A stretch of 64,000 bases of DNA from Cloacibacterium caeni. GTDB taxonomy: Bacteria; Bacteroidota; Bacteroidia; Flavobacteriales; Weeksellaceae. Below, piece by piece: positions 35,861 through 46,749 of this stretch. Within the stretch, counting starts at the first letter, position 1, and each line of letters opens with the position of its first letter. The position numbers and the translations under genes were made by a program. The notes under the pieces are model-generated. The model had not been told where the DNA came from. It saw nothing but the letters and a program-made list of their open reading frames with translations, and ran no database searches. The stretch is taken from assembly GCF_907163105.1 (NCBI RefSeq), contig NZ_OU015321.1:496001-560000 (forward strand), read 5' to 3'.

Positions 35861-36337
35861 TTACTTAAGAACAATAAAAGTGAGTTTGTAAGAGTCTTTT
35901 CCATATTTATCTTGTTGATAGTTTTCTATTTTGACTATCCTGAGCCTACAAATTATATTTTTGTTTGAAGAAAATACAGTTAGCAAATCTTTTCTAATTT
36001 TATAACGATATTTAATTTTTGCAACAGATATACTAGGAGGTTCATTGCACTCATCTCCATAATTGATTGTGAGAGAATTTTTTGGATAAAAGACGAATAA
36101 TTTACTTTTACAAAATGGAAGATTCGATGTAGTATAAAAAGAAATGGTGTCGTTTTCTTTAAAAGATGCCGTGTTGTCTGTCCATAATTTATTATCAATC
36201 CCATATTCTGATACTTTTGCATCATGTTTTTTCTCTGTTTCAATAATAATTTTTTTGAATTTATCATTCAAAGCCTTTTGTCCAAAGCCAAAATTGAACA
36301 TAAATATTAGAACTAAAAATATTGTTGAGTTTTTCAT
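35861..36337 (-). CDS. Hypothetical secreted protein (158 aa)
   Basis: Not recognised. The ATG at 36337 gives a clear signal peptide (MKNSTIFLVLIFMFNFGFGQ); the frame is open to 36364 but that region overlaps the ligA end. The mature protein has a KIIIETEKKHDAKVSEYGIDNK helix and several short strands, and two Cys (LPFCKSK, DECNEPP) that could form a disulfide. It starts 16 bases downstream of ligA on the same strand, so it may be co-transcribed. Confidence 0.6.
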   Translation of the reverse strand: MKNSTIFLVLIFMFNFGFGQKALNDKFKKIIIETEKKHDAKVSEYGIDNKLWTDNTASFKENDTISFYTTSNLPFCKSKLFVFYPKNSLTINYGDECNEPPSISVAKIKYRYKIRKDLLTVFSSNKNIICRLRIVKIENYQQDKYGKDSYKLTFIVLK

Positions 36338-36353
36338 TTTCAATTCACTATTT

Positions 36354-38468
<2,115 letters not shown>

Positions 38469-38510
38469 CTAATGTCTAGGATTTATAATCCGAATGTTGA
38501 AAACATAACC

Positions 38511-38599
38511 TTGTCATTCTGAATGCAGCGCAGCAAAGTGAAGAATCTCTACATCAAGAAACAGATTTTTCGCTTCATTCTTCCGCTCAAAATGACAAA
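38511..38599. repeat. MITE/REP-like element with GTCATTCTGA-type ends
   Basis: Left arm TTGTCATTCTGAATGCAGCG continuing to GTGAAGAATCT; right arm AGATTTTTCGCTTCATTCTT continuing to CCGCTCAAAATGACAAA. The arms are imperfect inverted repeats around a roughly 20-base centre. This is a familiar dispersed intergenic family of Bacteroidota (from memory). Confidence 0.6.
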
Positions 38600-38673
38600 A
38601 TGTTTTTACATGTAATACAAACTTCCAATCCTTGAACATGACTAATCCTAAAATAGGATTACGGTTTCTCTTA

Positions 38674-38704
38674 TTGGTATAAAGTGAGGTTTTTATTATA
38701 TTTG
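38674..38704 (+). promoter_or_regulatory. Promoter of the restriction-modification gene
   Basis: TTG at 38674-38676, a 20-base spacer and TATATTTG at 38697-38704 fit the Bacteroidota -33/-7 arrangement. The ATG follows 21 bases later. Confidence 0.6.
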
Positions 38705-38725
38705 AACATCAAATAAAAAATAACC

Positions 38726-41700
38726 ATGTCATTGTTTCAAAAAACGATAGTATCAAAATATCTTAAAACTCAAAATCAAGAAAATATTCATCTGAAATGG
38801 GAGACCTTCAAAGAACATTTTCACAACTCAGAAATTCAGAATAATATCAGAAATTCTAAAGAAGAAGAGTATCAAGAAGGTTTTTTAAGAGATTTATTCG
38901 TTACCGTTTTAGGTTATACTTTAAAACCACAGATTAATCACAATCTTTACAGAGAACTGAAAAATGTAAATGATTCTAAAAAGGCAGATGGTGGTATTAT
39001 TGTAAATGATATTGTAACCGCAGTAATAGAACTAAAAGGAACTGACACTACCGATTTAGGAAAGGTAGAAAGCCAAGCTTTTGGGTACAAGAACAATCAG
39101 TCTGGTTGTAAATATGTAATTACTTCTAATTTTGAGAAGTTGCGTTTTTACATAGATAATGCTATTGAATTTTTAGAATTCAATCTATTTGAATTAACCA
39201 AAGAAGAGTTTGAATTGTTGTATTTGTGTTTGGCGTATGAAAATATTGCGGCAGATATTCCTTCAAAACTTAAAAATGAATCACTAAGCAAAGAAGACGA
39301 AATTACCAAAAATCTGTATAAGGATTATTCGGTTTTTAAGAGAGAACTCTTTCAGAATCTTACCCAGCAAAATCCTGATTTTAACCCTTTAGAACTTTTC
39401 AAAAAATCACAGAAACTATTAGACAGGCTATTGTTTTTGTTCTTTGGTGAAGACAGAGGCTTACTTCCTGTAAATTTTACGAGAGGAATCCTCAATGATT
39501 GGCAAAAACTCAAAGAATTAGACGCCTACATTCCGCTTTATGATAGATTTAAGCAAAACTTCGGCTACATAGACCAAGGAGGAAAAAAAGACGTTTTTGC
39601 TTATAATGGTGGACTTTTTAAGCCTGATGAAATTCTGGATAATATCACGATTGATGATGATTTACTCTACAGCCACACCTATAAATTAGCAGAATACGAT
39701 TTTGCCAGTGAAGTAGATGTAAATATTTTAGGGCATATTTTTGAAAATTCCCTCAATGAAATAGATGAAATAAAAGCCCAATTAGAAGGTCAAGAAATAG
39801 ACAAATCTAAAACCAAACGCAAAAAAGATGGCGTTTTCTACACTCCGAAATACATTACCAAATACATTGTAGAAAATACGGTAGGGAAACTCTGCGAGGA
39901 AAAGAAAGCAGAAATAGGAATAGTAGAAGAAGAGTATTTTACCGATAAAAAACGCCAACAAAAAACCAAATTGGCACTGCTTCAAAAATTAGAAAATTAC
40001 CGAAAATGGCTTCACCAAATTACCATAATAGACCCAGCTTGTGGAAGTGGGGCTTTCTTAAATGAAGCTCTTAATTTCTTGATAAAAGAACATAAGTATA
40101 TTGATGAATTAGATTCAAAACTTGATAAAAAATATGGCACTTATGGCTTAGAATTTAATATTAAAAATTCTATTTTAGAAAACAATCTTTTTGGGGTAGA
40201 CTTAAACGAAGAATCTGTAGAAATAGCCAAACTTTCTCTTTGGTTAAGAACCGCAGAACCTAACCGTAAACTAAACGACCTTAGCCACAATATAAAATGC
40301 GGAAACTCCCTAATAGACGACCCCGAAATTGCAGGTGATAAAGCCTTTCATTGGGAAAAAGAATTTCCACAAATTTTTAAAGAAAAGAAAGCCTTTCATC
40401 TTGTTTTTACTACTCATAATAGTAGAATTTCGGAACGCATGAAACAATACGGAATTGTACCTGGTAAATCGGCAGAACTAAGCCTTCCTCAAGAAATAAA
40501 ATTGGCAGAAATATTTGCAGAAATAGCTAAAAATTATGAACTAGAAATTTTAGCATGGAATATTTGTAAAGATCATCTACATATAGTCTTGGCTTGTACA
40601 GAAGAAGAATTGTACCACCAAGTAAGGCTTATGAAATCCATCAGTAGTAAAAAATTGAACGAATGGATGAATACCGAGAATCCAATCGCGGAGGAGAATG
40701 CCAATCCAATGGGTCTTGACCCATTGCTTTCTGATAATGCAAGGCTTCGAGAAGCCTTGGAAGACGCTGCTTCTTACTTTCCTAATGAGCACAACAATCA
40801 TCTGTGGTCTCAGAAGTTTTTTTCTGTAGATACAGAAAGTTGGAAATGGATAAGTGATCAAGAAAGTGGTTTTCCTTATGTGGCTACCCATCTATCTAAC
40901 GCAATAGACTACATTCTCTGGAACAGAAAGAAACACCAATTGCCAAAAAGCACAGAGCTAGAAGAAATTATTGCTGGTTTTGTGAAAACTCCTGAAGAAG
41001 TCTTTAAAAACAAGCACAAAGGCGGTTTTGATGTGGTGATTGGTAATCCGCCGTATGTTTTATGTCAACCATCTAATACAAATGAGGAAACACTTAATTT
41101 TTATAAATCCTTTGAAGTAGCAAGTTACAAAATAGACTTATTTCATTTGTTTTTTGAAAGAGGAACTAATATTTTGAGAGATGGAGGAAAACTTGGGTTT
41201 ATAACACCAAATACTTATTTATCAAATAAATATATTCAAAAATTAAGAAACTTTATTTTAAAAAATACTTTCATTGAAGAAGTTATTAATTATAATGAAA
41301 TTGTTTTTGTAGATGCAGGAGTAGATGTAGCTACATTAATTTTAACTAAAGACAAAAGTAAAAACGAAAATATAAAGATTTATAATTCCGAAAGAGGAGA
41401 ATTAAAATTTATTACAACCAAATCTCAAAATAGTTGGAATGAAGCTGAAGAACAAGTTTTTAATTTAAAGAATGATTTTTTCTTTGAATTTAAAGATTGT
41501 ATTAAATTAGAAGAAATAGGAAATACTTATTTTGGGATACAAGCATATGATAGAAAAAGTTCAATTTCGGATAGAAAAATAAATGAAAATTATATTTCAA
41601 TTATTGATGGAGCTGACATAGTTAGATTTCAATATTCAATTCCAAACAAATATTTCAATTATTTATCTGAAAATATTAAAAGTGGCGGTGATTTGAATGT

Positions 41701-42331
41701 ATATAGTCAAGATAGAATAGTTATAAGTCAAATCGGGCAATCTCCAAAAGTAGGTTTCTGTGAAAAAGGAATTTTGACATCTAATACAATTTATAATTTA
41801 TTTTTAAAGGATTCAAGATTTTCTTTAAAGTACATTCTAGCAATTCTAAACTCTCAATTGATAAAAAGCTATTGGTTATCAAAGTATAATGACAATAAAG
41901 ACTTATTTCCGAAGATAAAAGGTTACCAATTAAAACAACTCCCAATAAAAGAAATTTCTTTAGAAAATCAACAACCTTTCATAGAAAAAGCAAACCTAAT
42001 GCTTTCTTTAAATAAAGAATTGCAAGAAGTTTCTGCCAAATTTCAAAGAAATCTGCAAAGAGAATTTTCTCTGGAAGCGCTTTCTAAAAAATTACAAAAT
42101 TGGTATGAACTTTCATTTGCAGATTTCTTAAAAGAGCTATCAAAAAGCAAGGGGTCGAGACCCCTTGGATTGTCAGAAAAGGCAGAATGGGAAGATTATT
42201 TCTTGCAAGAACAACAAAAAGCCATTTCTATAAAATCTAAAATAGAACAAACAGACGCAGCAATAGACCAAATGGTATATGAACTTTATGGCTTGACAGA
42301 AGAAGAAATAGAAATTGTAGAAAATTCTTAA
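38726..42331 (+). CDS. Type IIG-like (Eco57I family) restriction-modification enzyme with inserted HUH/Y1 transposase-like domain
   Basis: A 1201-residue single-chain enzyme. Residues 50-130 hold a PD-(D/E)XK-like nuclease (Asp88, Glu102-Leu-Lys104, then QAFGY). A helical connector leads to an N6-adenine methyltransferase with SAM motif I DPACGSGAFL at 436-445 and motif IV NPPY at 774-777; a TaqI_C-like target-recognition region fills 900-1140. Motifs I and IV are 338 residues apart, far more than the usual 110-150. The excess, about 556-738, reads as a HUH endonuclease: FHLVFTTHNSR, LEILAWNICKDHLHIVLA (His617-x-His619), MKSISSKKLNEW, LWSQKFFSVD and NAIDYILWNRKKHQLP (candidate Tyr729), the pattern of REP-associated transposases. 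Three REP-like palindromes lie inside the frame. It is a solitary gene with its own promoter and terminator. Activity of each domain is inferred from motifs. Confidence 0.9.
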   Translation: MSLFQKTIVSKYLKTQNQENIHLKWETFKEHFHNSEIQNNIRNSKEEEYQEGFLRDLFVTVLGYTLKPQINHNLYRELKNVNDSKKADGGIIVNDIVTAVIELKGTDTTDLGKVESQAFGYKNNQSGCKYVITSNFEKLRFYIDNAIEFLEFNLFELTKEEFELLYLCLAYENIAADIPSKLKNESLSKEDEITKNLYKDYSVFKRELFQNLTQQNPDFNPLELFKKSQKLLDRLLFLFFGEDRGLLPVNFTRGILNDWQKLKELDAYIPLYDRFKQNFGYIDQGGKKDVFAYNGGLFKPDEILDNITIDDDLLYSHTYKLAEYDFASEVDVNILGHIFENSLNEIDEIKAQLEGQEIDKSKTKRKKDGVFYTPKYITKYIVENTVGKLCEEKKAEIGIVEEEYFTDKKRQQKTKLALLQKLENYRKWLHQITIIDPACGSGAFLNEALNFLIKEHKYIDELDSKLDKKYGTYGLEFNIKNSILENNLFGVDLNEESVEIAKLSLWLRTAEPNRKLNDLSHNIKCGNSLIDDPEIAGDKAFHWEKEFPQIFKEKKAFHLVFTTHNSRISERMKQYGIVPGKSAELSLPQEIKLAEIFAEIAKNYELEILAWNICKDHLHIVLACTEEELYHQVRLMKSISSKKLNEWMNTENPIAEENANPMGLDPLLSDNARLREALEDAASYFPNEHNNHLWSQKFFSVDTESWKWISDQESGFPYVATHLSNAIDYILWNRKKHQLPKSTELEEIIAGFVKTPEEVFKNKHKGGFDVVIGNPPYVLCQPSNTNEETLNFYKSFEVASYKIDLFHLFFERGTNILRDGGKLGFITPNTYLSNKYIQKLRNFILKNTFIEEVINYNEIVFVDAGVDVATLILTKDKSKNENIKIYNSERGELKFITTKSQNSWNEAEEQVFNLKNDFFFEFKDCIKLEEIGNTYFGIQAYDRKSSISDRKINENYISIIDGADIVRFQYSIPNKYFNYLSENIKSGGDLNVYSQDRIVISQIGQSPKVGFCEKGILTSNTIYNLFLKDSRFSLKYILAILNSQLIKSYWLSKYNDNKDLFPKIKGYQLKQLPIKEISLENQQPFIEKANLMLSLNKELQEVSAKFQRNLQREFSLEALSKKLQNWYELSFADFLKELSKSKGSRPLGLSEKAEWEDYFLQEQQKAISIKSKIEQTDAAIDQMVYELYGLTEEEIEIVENS
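40707..40726 (+). repeat. In-frame REP-like palindrome R1
   Basis: CAATGGGT-CTTG-ACCCATTG, perfect 8-bp arms (9 with the loop edge). It encodes part of NPMGLDPLL inside the HUH domain, between the HUH motif and the candidate catalytic Tyr. Confidence 0.8.
40740..40759 (+). repeat. In-frame REP-like palindrome R2
   Basis: CAAGGCTT-CGAG-AAGCCTTG, perfect arms, centre 33 bases after R1. It encodes ARLREAL. R1 and R2 form a pair, as REP doublets often do. Confidence 0.8.
42148..42167 (+). repeat. In-frame REP-like palindrome R3
   Basis: CAAGGGGT-CGAG-ACCCCTTG, perfect arms, same length and loop as R2. It lies 1.4 kb downstream, near the 3' end of the same gene, encoding KGSRPLGL. Confidence 0.8.
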
Positions 42332-42380
42332 ACAAAGAACGCAGTCTCGCAAACTTATCATCCAGACCTTACTAATATAC

Positions 42381-42410
42381 AAGCACAGCAATATACGCTG
42401 TGCTTTTTTA
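42381..42410 (+). terminator. Terminator of the restriction-modification gene
   Basis: AAGCACAGC / GCTGTGCTT with loop AATATAC, then TTTTTA. Confidence 0.8.
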
Positions 42411-42556
42411 TGTAAATGAGAAAATAAATGGTAAAAATATTTTTCTTGTGTTATTTTTATAGGGGTGTAATGGATTAAAATATATAATTTTAAAATATTT
42501 ATATAAAAATAAAGGGGCTATGCTTCAAAAAAATAAATTTTTTTAAATAAAATGTT

Positions 42557-42564
42557 TACATTTG
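42557..42564 (+). promoter_or_regulatory. -7 element (TACATTTG) for amt
   Basis: Matches TAnnTTTG and lies 21 bases before the ATG at 42586, which supports that start over an upstream TTG that would fall in the box. Confidence 0.55.
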
Positions 42565-42585
42565 CAGGGGTTAAAAAAGAAAAAT

Positions 42586-43932
42586 ATGTTATTAAAAGTA
42601 GAAAAACGTTGGGTTATTGCTTTTATCATTACAGCGATAGTAGCAATGGTAAGTTTATTCTGGCCAACAAAGTTGCCAGATGCTAGTTCGGGAGTTTTTT
42701 TAGAAGAAAATAATTTAGTAGGAGCAGATATTGCTTGGTTATTGGCTTCATCAGGTTTAGTCCTTCTCATGACACCGGGTTTATCTTTCTTCTATGGCGG
42801 AATGGTGGGCAAAAAAAATGTAATTTCTACCATGTTGCAGAGTTTTATTGCACTGGGAGTCATTAGTTTGGTTTGGGTAGTAGTTGGTTTTTCGCTCTCT
42901 TTCGGAGATTCTCTAGGATTTTATATTGGCAAAGAACATTACGGAATCATAGGCAATCCTTTTAGTTTTACTTTTTTTAACCAAATAGGCGTTTTGCCAC
43001 ATGCTAAAATGGCTCCTACTGTTCCTTTTATCCTTTTTGCATTGTTCCAAATGAAATTTGCAGTGATTACTCCTGCCATTATCACGGGAAGTTTTGCAGA
43101 GAGAGTAAGATTTGTAAGTTACCTTTTATTTATCGTACTGTTTTCATTGTTCATTTATGCGCCTTTGGCTCACATGGTTTGGAGCGGAGACGGATTCTTG
43201 GTTAAATTCTTCGGGATTAAAGATTTCGCGGGTGGAACTGTAGTGCACATGAGTGCTGGTTTTGCAGCTTTAGCAGGCGCTTTGATGATTGGTAAAAGAA
43301 AAAATGACCACCACGAACCTTCTAATATTACGTATGTGATATTAGGAACAGGAATGTTGTGGTTTGGTTGGTTCGGGTTTAATTCGGGTTCAGCTTTAGC
43401 TGCTAATGCCACTGCAGCGATGGCTTTTGGAACTACAACGATAGCTTCTGCTTCTGCGATGATGACTTGGATATTTTTTGACAGAATTAATGGAAGAAAG
43501 ATTTCAGCATTAGGAGCTTGTATTGGAGCGGTAGTAGGATTGGTGGCGATTACACCAGCTTGTGGTTATGTAAGCATTGCAGAAAGTATATTTATCGGTT
43601 TTATTTCGGCAATTGTTTCAAATATGGCGGTCAACTGGAAAAAACTGAAAAGCGTAGATGATACCTTAGATGTTTTTGCCTGTCACGGAATCGGAGGAAT
43701 TATGGGGATGATACTCACCGCTATTTTTGCTCGAGGCGAAAATGCCAGTCTTCTGCATGGTGGAATAGGTGTTTTTGCACATCACATGACTGCGCTACTT
43801 TTGGTTTCTGTGTTTACCTTTTTTGGAGCCTTGGTGATTTATAAAATTACAGATTTTATTATTCCACTTCGAGTAGAAGAAACCTCCGAAGAATTAGGAT
43901 TGGATATTTCTCAACACAATGAATCTATATAA
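42586..43932 (+). CDS. amt: Ammonium transporter
   Basis: Inner-membrane Amt/Mep/Rh channel of 448 residues with 11 predicted membrane helices. The signature DIAWLLASSGLVLLMTPGLSFFYGGMVGKKN is near 40-70. The twin pore histidines are in FAGGTVVHMSAGFAALAGA near 223 and VFACHGIGGIMG near 370, and the Phe gates and GTGMLWFGWFGFNSGSALAANATAA near 255 are intact. No glnK (PII) gene adjoins, so control is probably elsewhere. Start at 42586 (MLLKVEKRWVIAF). It is followed by a strong terminator. Confidence 0.95.
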   Translation: MLLKVEKRWVIAFIITAIVAMVSLFWPTKLPDASSGVFLEENNLVGADIAWLLASSGLVLLMTPGLSFFYGGMVGKKNVISTMLQSFIALGVISLVWVVVGFSLSFGDSLGFYIGKEHYGIIGNPFSFTFFNQIGVLPHAKMAPTVPFILFALFQMKFAVITPAIITGSFAERVRFVSYLLFIVLFSLFIYAPLAHMVWSGDGFLVKFFGIKDFAGGTVVHMSAGFAALAGALMIGKRKNDHHEPSNITYVILGTGMLWFGWFGFNSGSALAANATAAMAFGTTTIASASAMMTWIFFDRINGRKISALGACIGAVVGLVAITPACGYVSIAESIFIGFISAIVSNMAVNWKKLKSVDDTLDVFACHGIGGIMGMILTAIFARGENASLLHGGIGVFAHHMTALLLVSVFTFFGALVIYKITDFIIPLRVEETSEELGLDISQHNESI

Positions 43933-43935
43933 ACT

Positions 43936-43970
43936 AAGAAAGCCTTCTGCTACAACAGAAGGCTTTCTTG
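43936..43970 (+). terminator. Terminator of amt
   Basis: AAGAAAGCCTTCTG / CAGAAGGCTTTCTT, a perfect 14-bp stem with loop CTACAA. Confidence 0.85.
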
Positions 43971-44050
43971 TAAAGGGTTATTTTTCAATCATTTGTGTTT
44001 CTCCTTTCTGCAAAAATATATCAATAATTTAGAAAATAAATTAGCATTTG

Positions 44051-44625
44051 TTAATTTTCTAATCTTTTTTTAATTCTGCTAAAAGAAACTGGGGTAATTC
44101 CCAAAAATGACGCTAAATATTTATCAGGAATTCTTTCGCATAAATCAGGACGAGTCTCCAATAAATGCTGGAATCTTTCTTCTGGAGTATATAAAATAAA
44201 ACTTTCTAATCTTTCATACATTCTATTCAGTAATTTTTTGCTCGCCATAATTCTGAGTTTTAATAGGCCAACATTTCTTTTGCTTAATTCCTCGAATTTT
44301 TGAAAATTGATTTCAAAAATTTCTGTTTCTTCCATGGCGCACCAAGTCAGTTTAGAGGGTTTATGGTTAAAGAAACTTTCTGGGTCTGCTCCAAATTCTT
44401 TTTCCCAACGGAAAAATATGGTTTTTTCTTCTCCATCAGCATTGCTGTAGAAACCTCTCACCAGTCCTTTTTTGATATAAAAAAACTTGGAATAAAAGTG
44501 CCCTCTTCTATAAAGATTTCATTCTTCTTGAGTTTTTTTCTATTTACCAATCCGAAAATACTGATAAGTTCTGTTTTAGGAATGTCTTTAAAAAAATCGA
44601 GTAAAAAATTATCTGATATATCCAT
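44051..44625 (-). pseudogene. Crp/Fnr family transcription regulator, frameshifted
   Basis: Two overlapping reading frames together make one Crp/Fnr-type protein of about 191 residues. The first (from ATG 44625, MDISDNFLLDFFKDIPKTELISIFG) covers the start of the cyclic-nucleotide-binding fold and runs to IEEGTFIPSFF. The second carries GFYSNADGEEKTIFFRWEKEFGADPESFF and the C-terminal helix-turn-helix (ERIPDKYLASFLGITPVSFSRIKKRL). They join if the 7-base A run at 44479-44485 had 8. It begins 4 bases after the E1 dehydrogenase stop. It is either a sequencing artefact or a genuine loss. Confidence 0.8.
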
Positions 44626-44629
44626 AATG

Positions 44630-46708
44630 TTAGTTTTGGAGAAGCTCATTTATTCTAAGGCTTAGTTTTTCTGCATTGGGTAGCATTTCTTTTTCTAAAA
44701 TCAAATTGATAGGAACAGCTGGTAAATCTAGTGAGCCCATGATTTCTACTGCAGCATCGAGGTATTTAAAACAATTTTTTGAAATTCTTGCCCCGAAAGC
44801 TTCCATCATGGAGTTGTTGAGAGCTTCTTCCGTTAAAAGAATACATTTCCCATGGATTTTAACCCTTTCGAAAACCAATTCTTCATCTATTGGCTTGATG
44901 GTTCTCAAATCGATTATTTCTACTCTTCCTTCAAAATTTTTAGCAGATTCTTTTGCCCAATAAACGCCCATTCCATAGGTTACTACAACTAGAGTTCGCC
45001 CTTTTTGGATTTCTTCTTCATTGGCAAATTTTACAATATTGGCTTTCCCGAAAGGTAAAATATAATCTTCTGCTGGTTCTACGGTTTTAGCGTCTTCAGT
45101 TCCCGGAACTTTACTCCAATAAAGACCTTTGTGTTCCAAGAAAATCACAGGATTAGGGTCGTAAAAAGCAGCTTTAAACAAGCCTTTAAAATCTGCAGCG
45201 TTACTTGGATAAGCGATTTTAATACCTTTGATTTGGGCCAACATGGTTTCTACACTTCCGCTGTGATAAGGACCGCCACCTCCATAAGCTCCAATCGGAA
45301 CTCTGATAATGTTGGAAACAGGATATTTTCCGTTGCTGAGGTAGCAAGATTTAGAAACTTCTGTCACCAATTGATTGATTCCCGGATAAATATAATCGGC
45401 AAACTGTACTTCTACAATAGGTTTAAGACCTACTGCGCTCATTCCTACAGTAGAACCAATGATGTATGCCTCTTGAATGGCGGTATTGAAAACTCTTTTA
45501 TTCCCAAATTTTTGTTGAAGTGTTACGGCTTCTCTGAAAACGCCCCCAATTCTTCCGCCTACATCTTGACCATAAAGCAATGCTTCAGGATGTTTGTGCA
45601 TCAATTCTTGTATGGCGTGAATTCCTGCATCTACCATTGGGATTTTTTCTCCATTTTCAGGAACTCTGGTTCCTTTTTCTTCGGTGATAGGAGTAGGAGC
45701 ATACACATGTTCTTTTACGGTTTCAGGTTTTGGGTCTGGAGCGAGAATGGCTTTGTTAAAGTCTTCTTCTATTTGTTTTCTGGCTTCAATTTCTATTTGA
45801 GATAAGGTCTCTTCGTTAAAACCTTCTTCTAATAAATATTTTTTGAGAATAATTCCTGGGTCTTTTGCTCTATGCTTGGCTAAATCTGCTTCGTCTCGAT
45901 AAAATTCTCTTCTTACTCCAGAAGTGTGGTGCCCAATCAATACCGTTTTAGCGCAAACTAAAAGAGGTTTTCTTTCTTCTCTTACAAAAAGTACCGCTTT
46001 TTGCATCTGAATGAAACTTTCTACAAAATCAGTTCCATCAATTCTCATTCTATTTAGCCCTACGAATCCAGCCGCATAATCATAAGCATCAGCAGTTCTG
46101 GCTTCTTCTTTAGTTACGCTGATTCCCCATTCATTATCTTGAACTAAAAAGATAATGGGAAGTTGATGAAGTGCTGCAAATTGAAAAGCTTCGGCTACTT
46201 CTCCTTCTGTAACAGAATTATCGCCTAAACTACAAATGACAACAGGATTTTTTTCAAAATTTTGAAGTTTAAAATCTTCTATATATCTTATTCCTTGGGC
46301 AATACCAGTGGTAGGAATTGCTTGCATTCCTGTAGCAGAACTCTGGTGAATGATTTTTGGAAGTCCTTCTAATTTAATGGATGGATGCGAATAATAAGAA
46401 CGTCCTCCAGAAAATGGGTCTTCTGCTTTTGCTAATAATTGAAGCATTAATTGATAAGGAGTGAAGCCAATTCCCAATAATAAAGATTCGTCTCTGTAAT
46501 AGGGAGATACCCAATCCTCTTTGGACAATTGATAAGCTGTAGCTAATTGTATGGCTTCATGACCTCTAGAAGTACTGTGTACGTACTTGCAAATATTTCT
46601 GTTTTCTTCGTAAATATCGGCCATTGATTTTGCCAGCATCATTTGAGTGTATGCCTTGAGCAAAATTTCTTTTGAAATAATTTCTTTTGTTGTAAAGTCA
46701 GATTCCAT
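44630..46708 (-). CDS. Fused alpha/beta E1 subunit of a 2-oxoacid dehydrogenase (branched-chain type)
   Basis: Thiamine-diphosphate-dependent E1 component of 692 residues. Residues 1-330 are the alpha subunit, with YYRDESLLLGIGFTP and the ThDP motif CSLGDNSVTEGEVAEAFQFAALHQLPIIFLVQDNEWG near 160-195. Residues 355-690 are the beta subunit, with MVDAGIHAIQELMHKHPEALLYGQDVG, YIGFPIVEVQFADYI-like and PYHSGSVETMLAQIKGIKI. The fusion is common in Bacteroidota. Substrate is probably branched-chain 2-oxoacids, by similarity to 2-oxoisovalerate dehydrogenases; pyruvate is less likely. No E2/E3 genes are adjacent. ATG at 46708 replaces an upstream TTG. Confidence 0.9.
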   Translation of the reverse strand: MESDFTTKEIISKEILLKAYTQMMLAKSMADIYEENRNICKYVHSTSRGHEAIQLATAYQLSKEDWVSPYYRDESLLLGIGFTPYQLMLQLLAKAEDPFSGGRSYYSHPSIKLEGLPKIIHQSSATGMQAIPTTGIAQGIRYIEDFKLQNFEKNPVVICSLGDNSVTEGEVAEAFQFAALHQLPIIFLVQDNEWGISVTKEEARTADAYDYAAGFVGLNRMRIDGTDFVESFIQMQKAVLFVREERKPLLVCAKTVLIGHHTSGVRREFYRDEADLAKHRAKDPGIILKKYLLEEGFNEETLSQIEIEARKQIEEDFNKAILAPDPKPETVKEHVYAPTPITEEKGTRVPENGEKIPMVDAGIHAIQELMHKHPEALLYGQDVGGRIGGVFREAVTLQQKFGNKRVFNTAIQEAYIIGSTVGMSAVGLKPIVEVQFADYIYPGINQLVTEVSKSCYLSNGKYPVSNIIRVPIGAYGGGGPYHSGSVETMLAQIKGIKIAYPSNAADFKGLFKAAFYDPNPVIFLEHKGLYWSKVPGTEDAKTVEPAEDYILPFGKANIVKFANEEEIQKGRTLVVVTYGMGVYWAKESAKNFEGRVEIIDLRTIKPIDEELVFERVKIHGKCILLTEEALNNSMMEAFGARISKNCFKYLDAAVEIMGSLDLPAVPINLILEKEMLPNAEKLSLRINELLQN

Positions 46709-46749
46709 AGAAAACAAATATAAGCATTCTCTCTTTTGATTGAAAATAA

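Noticed and set aside
40577-40891. A 104-residue minus-strand open frame within the restriction-modification gene
   Set aside because: It is opposite the HUH-domain coding sequence and has no motif support; the plus frame is continuous for 1201 codons.
42543-42770. Open frame on the minus strand at the amt start
   Set aside because: Antisense to the highly conserved N-terminus of the ammonium transporter.
45131-45805. A 224-residue open frame on the plus strand
   Set aside because: It is wholly antisense to the E1 dehydrogenase gene, whose protein motifs are intact, and has an aromatic, low-plausibility composition.
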